A stretch of DNA of 64,000 bases from AC-32 sp963788215 (GCA_963788215.1 CAWBFX010000003.1:62001-126000); one strand, 5' to 3'. Counted from the first letter of the stretch, positions 1-8,854 are shown. The notes: generated by a model not told the origin, from the letters alone. Numbers and translations are program-made.

Positions 1-1129
1 CGCCGAAGATGGTCGGCCGGTAGAAGTAGCCGTCGCTCAGCCCGTTGCCGCTCGCGACCTCGCCGCCGGTGAGCAGCTTCGCGCCTTCGTCCTTGCCGAT
101 CTCCGTGTACGAGTGGATCTTGTCGAGTGCGCTCTGGTTGATGACCGGGCCGACGTCGACGCCGTCCTCCCAGCCGGGGCCGAGGCGGAGCTGCTCGGCG
201 GCTTTGACGAGGCGGCCCTGCAGGTCCTCGTAGATCCCGTCCTGCGCGATCACGCGCGAGGCGGCCGTGCAGCGCTGGCCCGAGGTGCCGAACGCCGACC
301 AGATGATCCCCTCGACCGCGAGGTCGAGGTCGGCGTCGTCGAGGACGATGATCGCGTTCTTGCCGCCGAGCTCGAGGTGGATGTGCTTGAGGTTGTCCGC
401 GGCGTTCCGCATCACCTCCACCCCGGTCTCGCGCGAGCCCGTGAGCGTGATCACGGGGACGTCGGGGTGCTTGACGAGCCGGTCGCCGACCGCGCCGCCG
501 CCGCCGTGGACGATGTTCACGACGCCGGCCGGGACTCCCGCCTCGGCGAGCAGCTCGACGAAGCGCTCGCCCAGGAGCGGCGTGTCGGTCGCGGGCTTGA
601 AGACGACCGTGTTCCCGCAGACGAGCGCGGGCGCGATCTTCCAGGACGGGATCGCGATCGGGAAGTTCCACGGCGTGATCACGCCGACGACGCCGATCGG
701 CTGGCGCACGCTCATGTTGAACTTGTCCTTGAGCTCGGAGGGCGTCGTCTGGCCGAACAGGCGCCGGCCTTCGCCGCCCATGTAGAAGCTCATGTCGATC
801 GCTTCCTGGACGTCGCCGGCGGCCTCGGGAAGCACCTTGCCCATCTCGCGAGCCATCAGCTGCGCGAAATCGTCCTTCTGGTCGGCCAGTAGCTGCCCGA
901 AGCGGAAGAGCATCTCGCCGCGGCGCGGGGCCGGGACGAGGCGCCACTCCTCGTAGGCGGCCTTCGCGGCCTCGACGGCCTTGTCGACGTCCTCGGCGCT
1001 CGAGCGCGGGAAGACCCCGAGCGTCTCGCCGGTCGCCGGGCTCTTCGTCTCGAAGGTCTCGCCCGACGCAGCGTCGACCCACTCGCCGCCGATGTAGTTC
1101 TGGAAGGACTTGGCCGCCGTCATCGCCAT
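1..1129 (-). CDS. Aldehyde dehydrogenase family protein, 3' end missing
   Basis: NAD(P)-dependent oxidation of an aldehyde to an acid. About 376 codons are visible; the C-terminus lies beyond the left edge. The reading begins MAMTAAKSFQNYIGGEWVD, a typical ALDH N-terminus, followed by the TPWNFP segment, the FKPA cofactor segment, the LELGG general-base glutamate near residue 253 and GTSGQRCTA with the catalytic cysteine near residue 286. The GTSGQRCT context is usual in semialdehyde dehydrogenases such as the alpha-ketoglutarate semialdehyde and ALDH7 types, so a semialdehyde substrate is plausible but not shown. Start 1129 or the second ATG at 1123 are equally possible; no strong ribosome site is visible. 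Confidence 0.93.
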   Translation of the reverse strand, partial: MAMTAAKSFQNYIGGEWVDAASGETFETKSPATGETLGVFPRSSAEDVDKAVEAAKAAYEEWRLVPAPRRGEMLFRFGQLLADQKDDFAQLMAREMGKVLPEAAGDVQEAIDMSFYMGGEGRRLFGQTTPSELKDKFNMSVRQPIGVVGVITPWNFPIAIPSWKIAPALVCGNTVVFKPATDTPLLGERFVELLAEAGVPAGVVNIVHGGGGAVGDRLVKHPDVPVITLTGSRETGVEVMRNAADNLKHIHLELGGKNAIIVLDDADLDLAVEGIIWSAFGTSGQRCTAASRVIAQDGIYEDLQGRLVKAAEQLRLGPGWEDGVDVGPVINQSALDKIHSYTEIGKDEGAKLLTGGEVASGNGLSDGYFYRPTIFG

Positions 1130-1152
1130 CGCCGCGATCTTAGCGTCGGCGG

Positions 1153-1245
1153 AGGGACTGTCCCCGGGACATGGCCCGCGCCCGCCGCCGAGGCGAGAGC
1201 TTCAAGCGCAAAACGATCCGTAGCCGTGTCCAGGGGACAGTCCCT
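1153..1245. repeat. REP-like inverted repeat between genes
   Basis: Two arms, AGGGACTGTCCCC at 1153-1165 and its exact complement at 1233-1245, enclose 67 bases. Beyond the perfect 13-base core the similarity continues (gccrtgtccmggggacagtccct) for about 23 bases with two mismatches. The spacing and GC-rich core resemble repetitive extragenic palindromes. It lies wholly in the gap upstream of the aldehyde dehydrogenase start and downstream of the 1284-1505 gene. No transposase is nearby. Confidence 0.6.
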
Positions 1246-1283
1246 CGGACACGGCCGTACCGGCCATGGCTCGGCGAAGGCCG

Positions 1284-1505
1284 CTAGGCGTTCTCGGGCG
1301 GGTCGGTGTCGGGGAAGGTCCCGGGAGCTCGCGCCCGCCGGCGGTCGCGGATCTCGCGCTTGCCGCCGTATTCCCGGTTCTTGCGCCGGTCCTCGCCTTC
1401 GCGGCGGTCGAGGATGACCTCCACGTGGGGGTTGTCCTTGTAGTACTCGACCATCTTGTCGTAGAGCTCGTCTTCCAGCTCGCGCGGGATAACGCAATAG
1501 ATCAT
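1284..1505 (-). CDS. Small conserved hypothetical protein (73 aa)
   Basis: No named function. The protein starts MIYCVIPRELEDELYDKMV and continues with a YYKDNPHVEVILDRR segment, then ends in a highly charged tail rich in Arg, Lys, Glu and Asp. The first 40 residues look like a compact alpha/beta unit, and the DRR segment is a conserved-looking core. The tail is probably disordered. ATG start at 1505; the gene stands alone between the repeat and the zinc-ribbon gene. I believe similar proteins occur in related actinobacteria, but this is from memory. Confidence 0.7.
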   Translation of the reverse strand: MIYCVIPRELEDELYDKMVEYYKDNPHVEVILDRREGEDRRKNREYGGKREIRDRRRARAPGTFPDTDPPENA

Positions 1506-1539
1506 CTGCTACGGATTGTAGGGAGGCCCTAGGAGAGCG

Positions 1540-2152
1540 CTAGACCGGCGAGATGTCGGGGACTATGCGCCCATCCGGCGTGAGCTTCGCATTCCAGCTC
1601 ACGAACGTGCCCTCGAGCTCGCGCGGATCGTGTCCCCGCTCGGCCAGGCGGACCGGCTGGCCCGACTCCGGCGTGATGCGGTACTGGTACCACGAGATGT
1701 CCCAGGCGACCGTGAGCACAACCTCGGCGTTGACCCCCGAGAGCGCCACGATCGACGCCTTCGGCTGACCCAGACTCTTGGCGATCCCGGCGACCGTGCG
1801 GCGGAACGCGCTCTCGTTGAAGAGGTCCGCCGCCTCGACCATCGCCCGCTCGGCGTCGGACAATCGCCGCAGGATCGGCTCGTCGACGACCCGCTCGACC
1901 GTCGGCCGGCGCGAGTCGAGGAGCGCCGCGAGCGGCCCGAAGCGCCGCCGGCGCGATTCCACCACCGGCGTCGGTAGGGCTCCCCTCCTTCAGCCAGCCG
2001 TTCTCGACCGCGATCTCCTGGCAGAGCGCGCAGACGTCGAGGAAGCCTTCGCCGTCAGGCGAATAGCGGACGGCGCGCTCGCCGACCAGAAGGGTTCGCT
2101 CGCAAATCGCGCAGACCCGCGAGGCGAGGACGGCCTGCCTCGTGATGCGCAT
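1540..2152 (-). pseudogene. Zinc-ribbon protein with an apparent frameshift
   Basis: The 5' part (2152 to about 1976) encodes MRITRQAVLASRVCAICERT and a CALCQ motif, a four-cysteine zinc ribbon, ending ...KEGSPT. The 3' part (from about 1975 to 1540) continues in another frame as TPVVESRRRRFGPLAAL and runs 141 residues to ...PDGRIVPDISPV. Both parts look like genuine protein, whereas the first frame turns into low-complexity Ala/Arg/Gly sequence after the junction. One extra base (or two missing) near 1970-1976 would join them into about 204 residues. Alternatively the 3' part could be a separate gene starting at GTG 1965, since an AAGGAGGGGA stretch lies just upstream. Function unknown; it could be decay, assembly error or two overlapping genes. 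Confidence 0.6.
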
Positions 2153-2178
2153 AGCCCGGGGACCTTAGCCCAAAGGGG

Positions 2179-4221
2179 CTAGACCTTCGCCTCCTCGGGC
2201 TCCTTCTGCGACTCGGCGATCACCTTCTGGGCGATGTGCGAGGGCACCTCCTCGTAACGCAGGAAGTGCATGTGGTAGTCGCCGCGGCCTCCGGTGAGCG
2301 AGGTCAGCGCCGGCCCGTACGTGAGGATCTCGGCCATCGGCACCTCGGCCCTGATCTGCGTCATGCCGCCGTGCGGCTCCATCCCCTGCAGCCGGCCGCG
2401 ACGCGAGTTGAGGTCGCCGTTGACGGCGCCGACGGCATCGTCCGGCACATGGACCTCGACCTCCATGATCGGCTCGAGCAGCACGGGATCGGCCTTCGCG
2501 TAGGCGTCCTTGAACGCCATCGAGCCCGCGATCTTGAACGCCATCTCGGAGGAGTCGACGGAGTGCTGCTGGCCGTCGACGAGGCGGACGCGCACGCCTT
2601 GCACGGGCGCGCCGGCGAGCTCGCCGTGCAGCATCGCCTCCTGGATGCCCTTGTCGACAGCCGGCCGGAAGCTCTGCGCGATCACGCCGCCGACGATCTC
2701 GTCGACGAACTCGTAGCCCGCGCGCTCGGCCAGCGGCTCGAGCACGATCTCGCAGTCGCCGAACTGGCCGCGCCCGCCGGTCTGCTTCTTGTAGCGGTGC
2801 CGCGCGCGTGACTCCTTGCGGATCGTCTCCAGGTACGGGACCCGCGGCTGATGCAGCTCGACGTCGACGCCGAAGCGGCCCCTGAGCCGGTCGACCGCGA
2901 CCTCGACGTGGATCTGGCTCATCCCCGAGAGGAGCTGCTCGCCGGTCTGCGGGTCGCGGCGCAGGCTGAGCGTCGGGTCCTCCTCGGAGAGCCGCCGCAG
3001 CGAGGTGCCGACCTTCTCCTCGTCCCCCTTGGCCTTGGGCGTGACGGCGAAGCTCATGACCGGTTCGGGGAAGTCGAGCTTCGGCGTCTCGATCTCACGC
3101 TCGGAGTCGAGCAGGAGGTCGCCGGTGGTCGTCTCCTTCAACTTCGCCACCGCGCCGATGTCGCCGGGGCCGAACTCCTTGGCCTGCTCGTGCTCTTTGC
3201 CCTGGAGGGCGAGCAGGGCGCCGACGCGCTCCTTCCCGCGCGAGCGGTGGTTGACGAGCGTCGCGTCTGAGGAGATCGTGCCGGAGAGGACGCGGAAGAG
3301 ATTGATCCGCCCAGCGAAGGGGTCGGCGACGGTCTTGAAGACGAACGCCGCCGTGCCCGCACCGTCCGCCGCGACCGCGGGCGGCCGCTTGGCCGGCGAC
3401 GGGACGCCCTCGACGAGCAGGTCGAGGAGAGCGGTCGTCCCGAGGTTCTTCGACGCCACTCCGCACGCGACCGGGAAGAGCTCGCCGCGCGTGACGGCGT
3501 CCTTCAGCGCGTGCGCGACCTCCTCGGTGCCGAGCTCCTCGCCCTCGAGGTAGCGCTCCATCAGGCTCTCGTCGGTCTCGACGACCGAGTCGAGGAGCTG
3601 CGTGCGGTACTTCGCGACGGTGTCCGACATCTCGGACGGAATCTCGACAGGCCCGCCCTCGCGCTCGCCTTCGGGGCTCATGTAGGCGGTCATGTGGAGA
3701 ACGTCGACGATCCCCGTCAGCTCGTGCTCGGAGCCGATCGGCAGGTGGACGGCGACGCAGCGGTCGGAGAGCATCGTCTTGAACTGCTCGAGCGCGCGGT
3801 AGAAGTCGGCCCGCTCGCGGTCGAGCATGTTCACGAAGACGACGCGCGGAAGCTCGAGCTCGTTGGCCCGATCCCAGACGCGGCTCGTCTGCACCTCCAC
3901 GCCCATCACCGCGCTCGCGGCGATGAGCGCGCCCTCGACGACCCGTAGCGCGGCAACCGTGTCGCCGCTGAAGCCCGCATCGCCGGGCGTGTCGATCAGA
4001 TTGATCTTGCGGCCCTGCCACTCGACGTGACACAGCGACGAGGCGAGCGACATCTGTCGGCGCTGTTCGTCCTCGTCCCAGTCGGAGGTGGTCGTGCCGG
4101 CTTCGACGGTCCCGAGCCGGTTGATCGCGCCGCCCTGGAAGAGCATCGCCTCGACGAGCGACGTCTTACCGGTGCCGCGGTGGCCGGTGACCGCGACGTT
4201 GCGAATCTTCCCGGGTTCCAT
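2179..4221 (-). CDS. Elongation factor G-like GTPase (EF-G2 type)
   Basis: A translational-GTPase paralog of EF-G, 680 residues. The preferred ATG at 4221 gives MEPGKIRNVAVTGHRGTGKT; an upstream extension is unlikely. The G1 loop is GHRGTGKTS instead of the usual GHVDAGKTT, G3 is DTPGDAG, and G4 reads NMLD rather than NKxD. The effector-loop region has RRQMSL where EF-G has RGITI. Domain IV/V sequences (KQTGGRGQFGD, then a C-terminal YHMHFLRYEEVP) are retained. These changes are typical of the second EF-G-like family in actinobacteria, whose cellular role is poorly known; it is unlikely to be the main EF-G, which normally sits in the str operon with rpsL, rpsG and tuf. Divergent from the ABC ATPase gene, 74 bases away. 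Confidence 0.9.
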   Translation of the reverse strand: MEPGKIRNVAVTGHRGTGKTSLVEAMLFQGGAINRLGTVEAGTTTSDWDEDEQRRQMSLASSLCHVEWQGRKINLIDTPGDAGFSGDTVAALRVVEGALIAASAVMGVEVQTSRVWDRANELELPRVVFVNMLDRERADFYRALEQFKTMLSDRCVAVHLPIGSEHELTGIVDVLHMTAYMSPEGEREGGPVEIPSEMSDTVAKYRTQLLDSVVETDESLMERYLEGEELGTEEVAHALKDAVTRGELFPVACGVASKNLGTTALLDLLVEGVPSPAKRPPAVAADGAGTAAFVFKTVADPFAGRINLFRVLSGTISSDATLVNHRSRGKERVGALLALQGKEHEQAKEFGPGDIGAVAKLKETTTGDLLLDSEREIETPKLDFPEPVMSFAVTPKAKGDEEKVGTSLRRLSEEDPTLSLRRDPQTGEQLLSGMSQIHVEVAVDRLRGRFGVDVELHQPRVPYLETIRKESRARHRYKKQTGGRGQFGDCEIVLEPLAERAGYEFVDEIVGGVIAQSFRPAVDKGIQEAMLHGELAGAPVQGVRVRLVDGQQHSVDSSEMAFKIAGSMAFKDAYAKADPVLLEPIMEVEVHVPDDAVGAVNGDLNSRRGRLQGMEPHGGMTQIRAEVPMAEILTYGPALTSLTGGRGDYHMHFLRYEEVPSHIAQKVIAESQKEPEEAKV

Positions 4222-4295
4222 CCGGGGTGATCTTAGCCGCCTCTCGAGTCCACCCCGCGCCTGCAAGCGCGGTCTTCACGTCGTAGGCTTTCGGC

Positions 4296-5486
4296 GTGGC
4301 GGAGATCGCCTACGACAAGGTCGCGAAGATCTATCCGGACGGGACCAAGGCCGTTCACGACCTCGACCTGGCGATCGGCGACGGCGAGCTCATGGTCCTC
4401 GTCGGTCCTTCCGGCTGCGGCAAGACGACCGCGCTGCGGATGCTGGCCGGCCTCGAGGAGATCAGCGACGGCGAAATCCGGATCGGCGACGTGATCGTGA
4501 ACGACCTGACGCCGAAGGAGCGCGACATCGCGATGGTCTTTCAGAGCTACGCGCTCTACCCGCACATGTCCGTCTACGACAACCTCGCGTTCGGGCTGAA
4601 GCTGCGCAAGGTGCCGAAGAACGAGATCAGGGAGCGCGTCCAGCGGGCTGCAAGAGTCCTGCAGATCGAGGACTTCCTGAAGCGGAAGCCGCGCGCGCTC
4701 TCAGGCGGCCAACGCCAGCGTGTCGCGATGGGCCGGGCGATCGTGCGCGAGCCGCAGGCCTTCCTGATGGACGAGCCGCTCTCGAACCTCGACGCGAAGC
4801 TGCGGGTGCAGATGCGCGCCGAGATCCACCAGCTGCAGCGGCGGCTCGGCGTGACCACGATCTACGTCACCCACGACCAGGTCGAGGCGATGACGATGGG
4901 CGACCGCGTCGCCGTCATGAATGCCGGCCACCTGCAGCAGGTCGACACGCCGCAGGTGCTCTACGACCAGCCCGTCAACGAGTTCGTCGCGGGCTTCATC
5001 GGATCGCCGTCGATCAACCTCGTGGAATCGGAGCTCGTGCAGAGCAACGGAAACCTCGAGGTCAGCCTCGGCGAGCACAAGCTGGCGGTCGACGATCAGC
5101 TCGCCCGGAATCGCTCGGGTCTCGCCGGCTACGTCGGCAAGACCGTGATCCTCGGCATCCGCCCCGAGGACTTCGAGGATGCGAGCCTCGAGCCGGACAC
5201 CCCGGCGGACCGGCGAGTCAAGGTCAAGGCCGACCTCACCGAGCCGCTCGGCTCCGAGGTGCTCGTCCACTTCAGCACGGAGGCGACGGGCGTCATCTCG
5301 AGCGCGGCGGCGGCCGACGTCGGCGAGGACGCCGACGTCCGGCTCGGCGCGGACGAGGACGGCTCGACTCGGCTCGTCGCCCGCGTCAGCCCGAAGTCCC
5401 GCATCGCCATCGGCCAGCAAGTGGAGCTGGCCGTCGACACGACCCGGCTCTACTTCTTCGACCCCGAGACTCGCAAGGCGATCTAG
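4296..5486 (+). CDS. Sugar ABC transporter ATP-binding protein (MalK/UgpC/MsmK family)
   Basis: Cytoplasmic ATPase that powers carbohydrate import, 396 residues. GTG start gives MAEIAYDKVAKIYPDGTKAV. Walker A GPSGCGKTT, Q-loop VFQSYALYPHM, signature LSGGQRQR, Walker B FLMDEPLSNLD and switch histidine VTHDQVEAM are all present in order in the first 230 residues, followed by a C-terminal regulatory OB-fold region of the MalK class. The gene is convergent with the permease/binding-protein operon, and its TAG stop shares bases with the stop of the inner permease (4-base overlap). The ATPase is therefore transcribed apart from its probable partners and may serve more than one importer. Confidence 0.93.
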   Translation: MAEIAYDKVAKIYPDGTKAVHDLDLAIGDGELMVLVGPSGCGKTTALRMLAGLEEISDGEIRIGDVIVNDLTPKERDIAMVFQSYALYPHMSVYDNLAFGLKLRKVPKNEIRERVQRAARVLQIEDFLKRKPRALSGGQRQRVAMGRAIVREPQAFLMDEPLSNLDAKLRVQMRAEIHQLQRRLGVTTIYVTHDQVEAMTMGDRVAVMNAGHLQQVDTPQVLYDQPVNEFVAGFIGSPSINLVESELVQSNGNLEVSLGEHKLAVDDQLARNRSGLAGYVGKTVILGIRPEDFEDASLEPDTPADRRVKVKADLTEPLGSEVLVHFSTEATGVISSAAAADVGEDADVRLGADEDGSTRLVARVSPKSRIAIGQQVELAVDTTRLYFFDPETRKAI

Positions 5487-6418
5487 CCCTTTACGGCCCC
5501 GGCGGTCAGTCCCGCCAGGATCCGCCGTTGCAGAATCAGGGTCAGAAGGATCAGCGGCAGCGTCACGATCACGGTCGCCGCCATCCAGGTCCCCCAGGGA
5601 GTCTGGAAGGCGCTCGTCTTGCCGACGAAGGACACGATCGCGACCGGCACCGTGTAGTGATCGGGTGACTGGATGAACGAGACCGCATAGAGGTACTCGT
5701 TCCAGGCCGCGATGAAGGCAAGCAGTCCGGTCGTCACGAGCCCCGGCGCGATCAGCGGCAGGAGTACCTTCCAGAACACCTGGAGCGGCGTCGCGCCGTC
5801 GACGTATGCGGCCTCCTCGAGATCGCCCGGGAGCGCGCGCATGAAGCTCGTGAGCACCCAGATCGTGAACGGGAGCGTGAAGATGAGGTAGCTGAAGATC
5901 AGCGCCCAGAGGCTGTCGTACAACTTCGGGAAGTGCAGGAACGACACGATGTGGAAGCCGGTGAACATCGTGTAGAGGGCCCCCAGGATCGCGATCTGCG
6001 GGAAGATCGTCATCGACAGCATCAGGTAGAGGACGAACGACCTCCCGCGGAAGCGGAAGCGCCCGAGCGCATACGCGGCGACCGACCCGATCGAGAGCGA
6101 GAGCAGCGTCACCGAGCCCGCGACGATCGTGGAGTTCAGGAGCGCCCTCCGGAAGAAACCCGAGCTCAATGCGTCGTGGAAGTGCGACCAGGTCGGGTGG
6201 CTCGGGAAGTATTTGATCGGCGTGCTGAAGAGCTCCGGATCCGGAGTGATCGCCGAGCGCACGGCCCAGTAGAACGGGAACAGCGCGTAGAACGCGATCG
6301 CGAAGATGAGAAGCCAGAACGGCAGCTTGATCAGGATCCGGCCCACCGGGCTCTTGCGAAGACGGACGGAGCGAGAGACCGGACGGGCGACGGTCGTGGT
6401 CTGGGCGGCGGTGCTCAC
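5483..6418 (-). CDS. Sugar ABC transporter permease (MalG type)
   Basis: Inner-membrane permease, 311 residues, with about six membrane segments and the ATPase-docking loop EAAYVDGATPLQVFWKVLLP. The GTG start at 6418 overlaps the stop of the upstream MalF-type gene by 4 bases, so the two are translationally coupled. The N-terminal stretch before the first membrane helix is short, as in MalG proteins. It pairs with the MalF-type permease and the binding protein upstream. The substrate is most likely a disaccharide such as trehalose or maltose, by family only. Confidence 0.93.
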   Translation of the reverse strand: MSTAAQTTTVARPVSRSVRLRKSPVGRILIKLPFWLLIFAIAFYALFPFYWAVRSAITPDPELFSTPIKYFPSHPTWSHFHDALSSGFFRRALLNSTIVAGSVTLLSLSIGSVAAYALGRFRFRGRSFVLYLMLSMTIFPQIAILGALYTMFTGFHIVSFLHFPKLYDSLWALIFSYLIFTLPFTIWVLTSFMRALPGDLEEAAYVDGATPLQVFWKVLLPLIAPGLVTTGLLAFIAAWNEYLYAVSFIQSPDHYTVPVAIVSFVGKTSAFQTPWGTWMAATVIVTLPLILLTLILQRRILAGLTAGAVKG

Positions 6419-7344
6419 TGCTCACCCACCCGCACGAAGGTCACGTAGATGACGACGAACAGCGCGATGATCAGGAAGATCGCGACGCTCATCGCCGCGC
6501 CGTACCCGACGTGCCCGTCGGTGATGATCGTGCTCTGGTTGTAGACCGCCATCGACTGCGCACCGAGGCGGTATCCGAACAGCACCTGAAACACGTCGAA
6601 GGCGCGCAGCGCGTCGAGTGTCCGGAAGATCAGCGTCACGAGAATCGCCGGCCGCAGCAGCGGGAAGGTGATCCGCCAGAACTGCTGCAGCGGGTTCGCC
6701 CCGTCGACTGACGCGGCCTCGTAGAGGTCGTTGGGAATCACCTGTAGTCCCGCGAGCAGCAGGAGCGCGACGAACGGCGTGGTCTTCCAGATGTCGACGG
6801 CGGAGGCGGAGAGGAGCACCGTCTGGGGCTGCGCGAGCCAGGCGTGCGGGTGGGAGAGGATGTGCATCCGAACACCGAGGTCGTTCACGACGCCGAACGT
6901 GTCGTCGAGCATCCACTTCCACATCGTCGCGGCGACGACCGTCGGGATTGCCCACGGCACGAGCATGATCGCGCGCATCACGCCGCGCCCCTTGAAGCTC
7001 GAGTTCACCACTAGAGCGATGACCAGCCCGAGCAGGAACTCGATCGACACCGTGATCACGGTGAACTTGAGCGTCAGGACGACCGTGTCGCGGAAGGTCG
7101 GGTCGTGGATGAGGGTGTGGTAGTTGTCGAGCCCCACCCACTTCGTCGGCTCCAGGCCGGCGAGGAACTCTTGGTTCGTGAAGCTCTGGAAGACCGTCTT
7201 GGCGAGCGGGTAGATCGCGACGAGGAGCACGACCGCCAGCGCAGGGACGAGCAGCAACCAGGCGAGGCGCGCCTGGCTGCGCTGGAGCTTCGTGCGCCGG
7301 CGGCGGCGGCGCGGAACCGGGGCTGGCGGGACGACGGTGCTCAC
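6415..7344 (-). CDS. Sugar ABC transporter permease (MalF type)
   Basis: Inner-membrane permease, 309 residues. A proline/arginine-rich cytoplasmic N-terminus (PVPRRRRRRTK) precedes the first membrane helix near residue 30; about six membrane segments follow. The docking loop EAASVDGANPLQQFWRITFP is complete. It lies second in the operon, 58 bases after the binding-protein stop, with a strong hairpin in that gap, and overlaps the MalG-type gene by 4 bases. GTG start. Confidence 0.93.
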   Translation of the reverse strand: MSTVVPPAPVPRRRRRRTKLQRSQARLAWLLLVPALAVVLLVAIYPLAKTVFQSFTNQEFLAGLEPTKWVGLDNYHTLIHDPTFRDTVVLTLKFTVITVSIEFLLGLVIALVVNSSFKGRGVMRAIMLVPWAIPTVVAATMWKWMLDDTFGVVNDLGVRMHILSHPHAWLAQPQTVLLSASAVDIWKTTPFVALLLLAGLQVIPNDLYEAASVDGANPLQQFWRITFPLLRPAILVTLIFRTLDALRAFDVFQVLFGYRLGAQSMAVYNQSTIITDGHVGYGAAMSVAIFLIIALFVVIYVTFVRVGEQ

Positions 7345-7351
7345 GAATGGT

Positions 7352-7381
7352 GAGGGAGGATGACAGGTGCCATCCTCCCTC
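7352..7381 (-). promoter_or_regulatory. Perfect 11-bp intercistronic hairpin
   Basis: GAGGGAGGATG at 7352-7362 and its exact complement at 7371-7381 enclose an 8-base loop. No T-run follows on the minus strand. The hairpin sits between the binding-protein stop and the first permease start, where comparable hairpins in malE-malF-type operons protect the upstream message and lower permease expression. That role here is inferred. Confidence 0.6.
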
Positions 7382-7402
7382 GTTTCGTTCAGGCCGTGCG
7401 GC

Positions 7403-8752
7403 CTACTTCAGGAGCAGCTGCAGCTTCTGCTTGATCTGCGGCAGCACCTGACTCGCAGGCGTGCCGGTGAGGATCTGGTTGATGCCCTGATAGACGTCCT
7501 TCGAGGCCTCGTTGTAGTGCGTCCCGAAGAACTTCGCGGGCCGGGTCACGCGAGGCACGCTCGCGATCGCGGGCTTGAGGTACGGGTTCTTCTTGACGAC
7601 CGCCTTGTTCTTCGCGACCGACACGATCGTCGGCACGTTCGAGTTGGTGATCGCGTCGAACTTCTCGACAGCCGGGCTCGTCATGTACCGGACGAGCTCG
7701 ATGGCCGCTCCCTGGTGCTTCGAGAACTTCGAGACGGCGAGCTGCCAGCCGCCGACGGTGCCGACGGACGGGCCCGATGCCCCGTGCGGGAGGACGGTCA
7801 CGTTGAACTTGCCCTTGACCTTCGAGCCGGCCGTTGCGCCGATCCCGTACTGGTACGGCCAGTTCCGGGCGAACGCTGCGTCGCCGGCGTCGAAGGCGTG
7901 CTCGGTCTGGTCCTCCTGGTACGTCGTCACGCCCTGAGGTGTGACCTTGCCGATCTGGGCGCGCATCGCATCCAGGACCGTCCGAGCCTTCGTGTTGTCG
8001 ATCGTGACCTTGCCGTTGTCGATGATGTGGCCGCCGCCTGCCGACGCGATCCACTCGAGCGCGTTGCAGGTGAGGCCCTCATACGCGTTGCCCTGGAAGA
8101 CGAAGCCGGTGAAGTTCGGGTTCGAGCCCCGCTCACCGTCCTGGATCTTCTTCGCCATCTTGAAGAGGTCGGCCCAGGTCTTCGGCGGGGCCTTGTAGCC
8201 GTACTTCTTCAGGAGGTCCGTGCGGTAGTAGAGGATCCCGTAGTCGCCGAACCACGGCATCGCCACGAGCCTTCCCTTGATGGTGTCGTTCGCGATGATG
8301 CTGCCGATGTGCAGCTTCGCCTGCTTGGCGAGCTTCGGCTTGAGGTTGACCAAGTACGGCGCGAACGCTCCCGGCCACACGACGTCGATCATCGCCACGT
8401 CGATCGACGACGACTTCGACGCAAATGCCCTCGCGAGCTGCGCGTAGGACTGGTCGGACGCCGACGGATGCGGCACGACCTTCACCTTGATGCCGGTGTC
8501 GTGCGTGAACCGCTTGGCCAGCCGCGTGTCACGAAGATGGCCGTTGCCGACGGAGTCGCCGACAAAGGTGATCTTCTGGCCGTGGTACTTCTTCCTGATC
8601 GCCTTGGCATTGGGGACCGCCGGGGCGCGAACGGCCGATGCTGCCTTGGCACGCGTCACCTTCTTGCTACTGGCGGCGGCGACGCTGAGGGAGATGGCGA
8701 GCGCTAGAAGGCCCACCACTCCTGCGATAACGAGCAGCTTGCGGTGCTTCAC
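7403..8752 (-). CDS. Extracellular solute-binding protein of a sugar ABC transporter
   Basis: Captures the substrate outside the membrane and delivers it to the two permeases. It has 449 residues and a GTG start. MKHRKLLVIAGVVGLLALA followed by a small-residue stretch is a clear signal sequence. There is no cysteine lipobox, so membrane anchoring is by the uncleaved helix or not at all, unusual for a Gram-positive-type binding protein. The mature part has the family-1 binding-protein pattern (GDSVGN, DVVWPGAFAPY, WFGDYGILYYRTDLLKK). First gene of the operon; a promoter region with inverted repeats lies upstream. Confidence 0.9.
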   Translation of the reverse strand: MKHRKLLVIAGVVGLLALAISLSVAAASSKKVTRAKAASAVRAPAVPNAKAIRKKYHGQKITFVGDSVGNGHLRDTRLAKRFTHDTGIKVKVVPHPSASDQSYAQLARAFASKSSSIDVAMIDVVWPGAFAPYLVNLKPKLAKQAKLHIGSIIANDTIKGRLVAMPWFGDYGILYYRTDLLKKYGYKAPPKTWADLFKMAKKIQDGERGSNPNFTGFVFQGNAYEGLTCNALEWIASAGGGHIIDNGKVTIDNTKARTVLDAMRAQIGKVTPQGVTTYQEDQTEHAFDAGDAAFARNWPYQYGIGATAGSKVKGKFNVTVLPHGASGPSVGTVGGWQLAVSKFSKHQGAAIELVRYMTSPAVEKFDAITNSNVPTIVSVAKNKAVVKKNPYLKPAIASVPRVTRPAKFFGTHYNEASKDVYQGINQILTGTPASQVLPQIKQKLQLLLK

Positions 8753-8781
8753 TCTCCCACGTCCTTTCTCTAGACCCCACG

Positions 8782-8816
8782 GGATACGGGCAACACGTTG
8801 AAGGTCACTCGTATCC
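8782..8816 (-). promoter_or_regulatory. Inverted repeats in the binding-protein promoter region
   Basis: GGATACG at 8782-8788 and CGTATCC at 8810-8816 are exact complements 21 bases apart. Between them lies CAACACGTTG (8791-8800), a palindrome except for its two central bases. Position just upstream of the transporter operon suggests operator sites, for example for a LacI-type sugar regulator, but no such regulator is in the window. Confidence 0.35.
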
Positions 8817-8854
8817 GTGTCAAGCGGGAAACCACGGATTTTGAATCGTAATCC

